From the NCBI GenBank assembly GCA_023230425.1, contig JALNXI010000127.1:1-5966 (forward strand): a DNA stretch of 5,966 nucleotides, in the 5' to 3' direction. A program made the translations under genes and the position numbers. Under the pieces are notes generated by a model. It was given only the letters and a program-made list of their open reading frames with translations. It was not told the origin of the DNA and did not search any database. This document shows, in pieces, positions 5,542-5,966 of the stretch. The DNA is from Methanoculleus sp. (GTDB lineage: Archaea; Halobacteriota; Methanomicrobia; Methanomicrobiales; Methanoculleaceae). The number at the start of each line of letters is the position of its first letter. Positions within the stretch are counted from its first letter, which is position 1.

Positions 5542-5966
5542 TCACCGCCGCTTCAGCCAGAACCCGGCGCTTATTGCGCCGATAACAAGGAAGACCAGTA
5601 TGATGGGGACGAGAGGCGTGCTGGAGGCCGGCCCGGCAACCGCGTCCTGCACCTCCCGCATCACGTGGCCGCTCACTTCCTGCGCGGTCTTTGCCACATC
5701 TCCGGCCACTGTGTCGATCGTCTTCCCGACCCCCGACGCATCCGTCGTGTTGGTGGCCTGGTCTCCCGTGCCGGAAGGAATCGGCGTGAATGTAGGGAGC
5801 GTCTTTGATGTGGCGGAATGGGAGGAGGAGCTCGTACCGCTGCTGCCGGAATCGGGCGCCTGGGCTGTGGCGATCTGGTCCTGGATGTAGGCGTCCAGCT
5901 GGAGGTTGCCGCAGGTGTGGTGGCAGCACGTCACGCCGTGGAGTTCCACCGACTGCTGGAACTCCT
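5542..5966 (-). CDS. C-terminal part of a membrane-anchored surface protein (partial)
   Basis: I do not recognise this protein. The frame is open to the right edge and continues past the GTG at 5949, so its N-terminus, and any signal peptide, lies outside the window. About 140 residues are visible. They begin with a Cys/His cluster (VTCCHHTCGN), which could bind a metal or form disulfides. A Ser/Thr/Pro/Gly-rich low-complexity linker follows, containing the sequon NTT, as in glycosylated archaeal surface proteins. Next comes an amphipathic helical stretch (VGKTIDTVAGDVAKTAQEV and on). One hydrophobic helix (VPIILVFLVIGAISAGFW) and the basic end LKRR close the protein. This order fits an outward-facing domain with a C-terminal anchor and a cytoplasmic basic tail. 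No PGF- or PEF-type archaeosortase signal is seen. It lies 141 bases upstream of corA on the same strand, but corA has its own promoter. Confidence 0.75.
   Translation of the reverse strand, partial: EFQQSVELHGVTCCHHTCGNLQLDAYIQDQIATAQAPDSGSSGTSSSSHSATSKTLPTFTPIPSGTGDQATNTTDASGVGKTIDTVAGDVAKTAQEVSGHVMREVQDAVAGPASSTPLVPIILVFLVIGAISAGFWLKRR

Noticed and set aside
1..5966. CRISPR array, tRNA, rRNA, transposase or defence genes
   Set aside because: I saw no regularly spaced repeats of CRISPR type, no tRNA-like cloverleaf, and no transposase or nuclease motifs on either strand.

Overview
The window looks like chromosomal DNA of a methanogenic archaeon of the order Methanomicrobiales, most like Methanoculleus; that placement is inference. 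It rests on high G+C coding DNA, archaeal-style TATA elements with purine-rich Shine-Dalgarno sites, an AMP-forming acetyl-CoA synthetase with an OFA-type transporter, and a PEGA-like protein remnant. I ran no database search.

Layout, left to right. Positions 1-648 (+) hold the 3' part, or possibly all, of an unrecognised beta-rich soluble protein. Positions 649-786 are a convergent gap that carries a start-less remnant resembling the end of a PEGA domain. Positions 787-4016 (-) are a two-gene operon: acs (AMP-forming acetyl-CoA synthetase) followed 29 bases later by an OFA-family MFS transporter with its own Shine-Dalgarno site. Positions 4017-4458 have no convincing gene; they hold a leader of about 200 bases with two predicted hairpins and an A+T-rich promoter region. 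Positions 4459-5400 (-) encode a CorA-family metal transporter with its own short promoter region (5401-5541). Positions 5542-5966 (-) are the C-terminal end of a membrane-anchored, probably surface-exposed protein that runs off the window.

The acs-transporter pair reads as an acetate uptake and activation unit: the transporter would bring in a small monocarboxylate such as acetate, and Acs would convert acetate, ATP and CoA to acetyl-CoA for biosynthesis. The transporter's substrate is inferred from context only.

The most notable hidden structure is upstream of acs. A 22-base element, CATGAT-N2-ATCATG (a dyad) followed by N3 and AATTT, occurs three times in the same orientation: at 4249-4270 (one mismatch in the dyad), at 4225-4246 (perfect dyad) and at 4014-4035 (perfect dyad, overlapping the first possible acs start codon). 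The two distal copies lie in a 24-base tandem repeat, and each overlaps a TATA-like ATTATACAT on the minus strand. This looks like a dedicated multi-site operator controlling acetate assimilation, with no regulator gene in the window.
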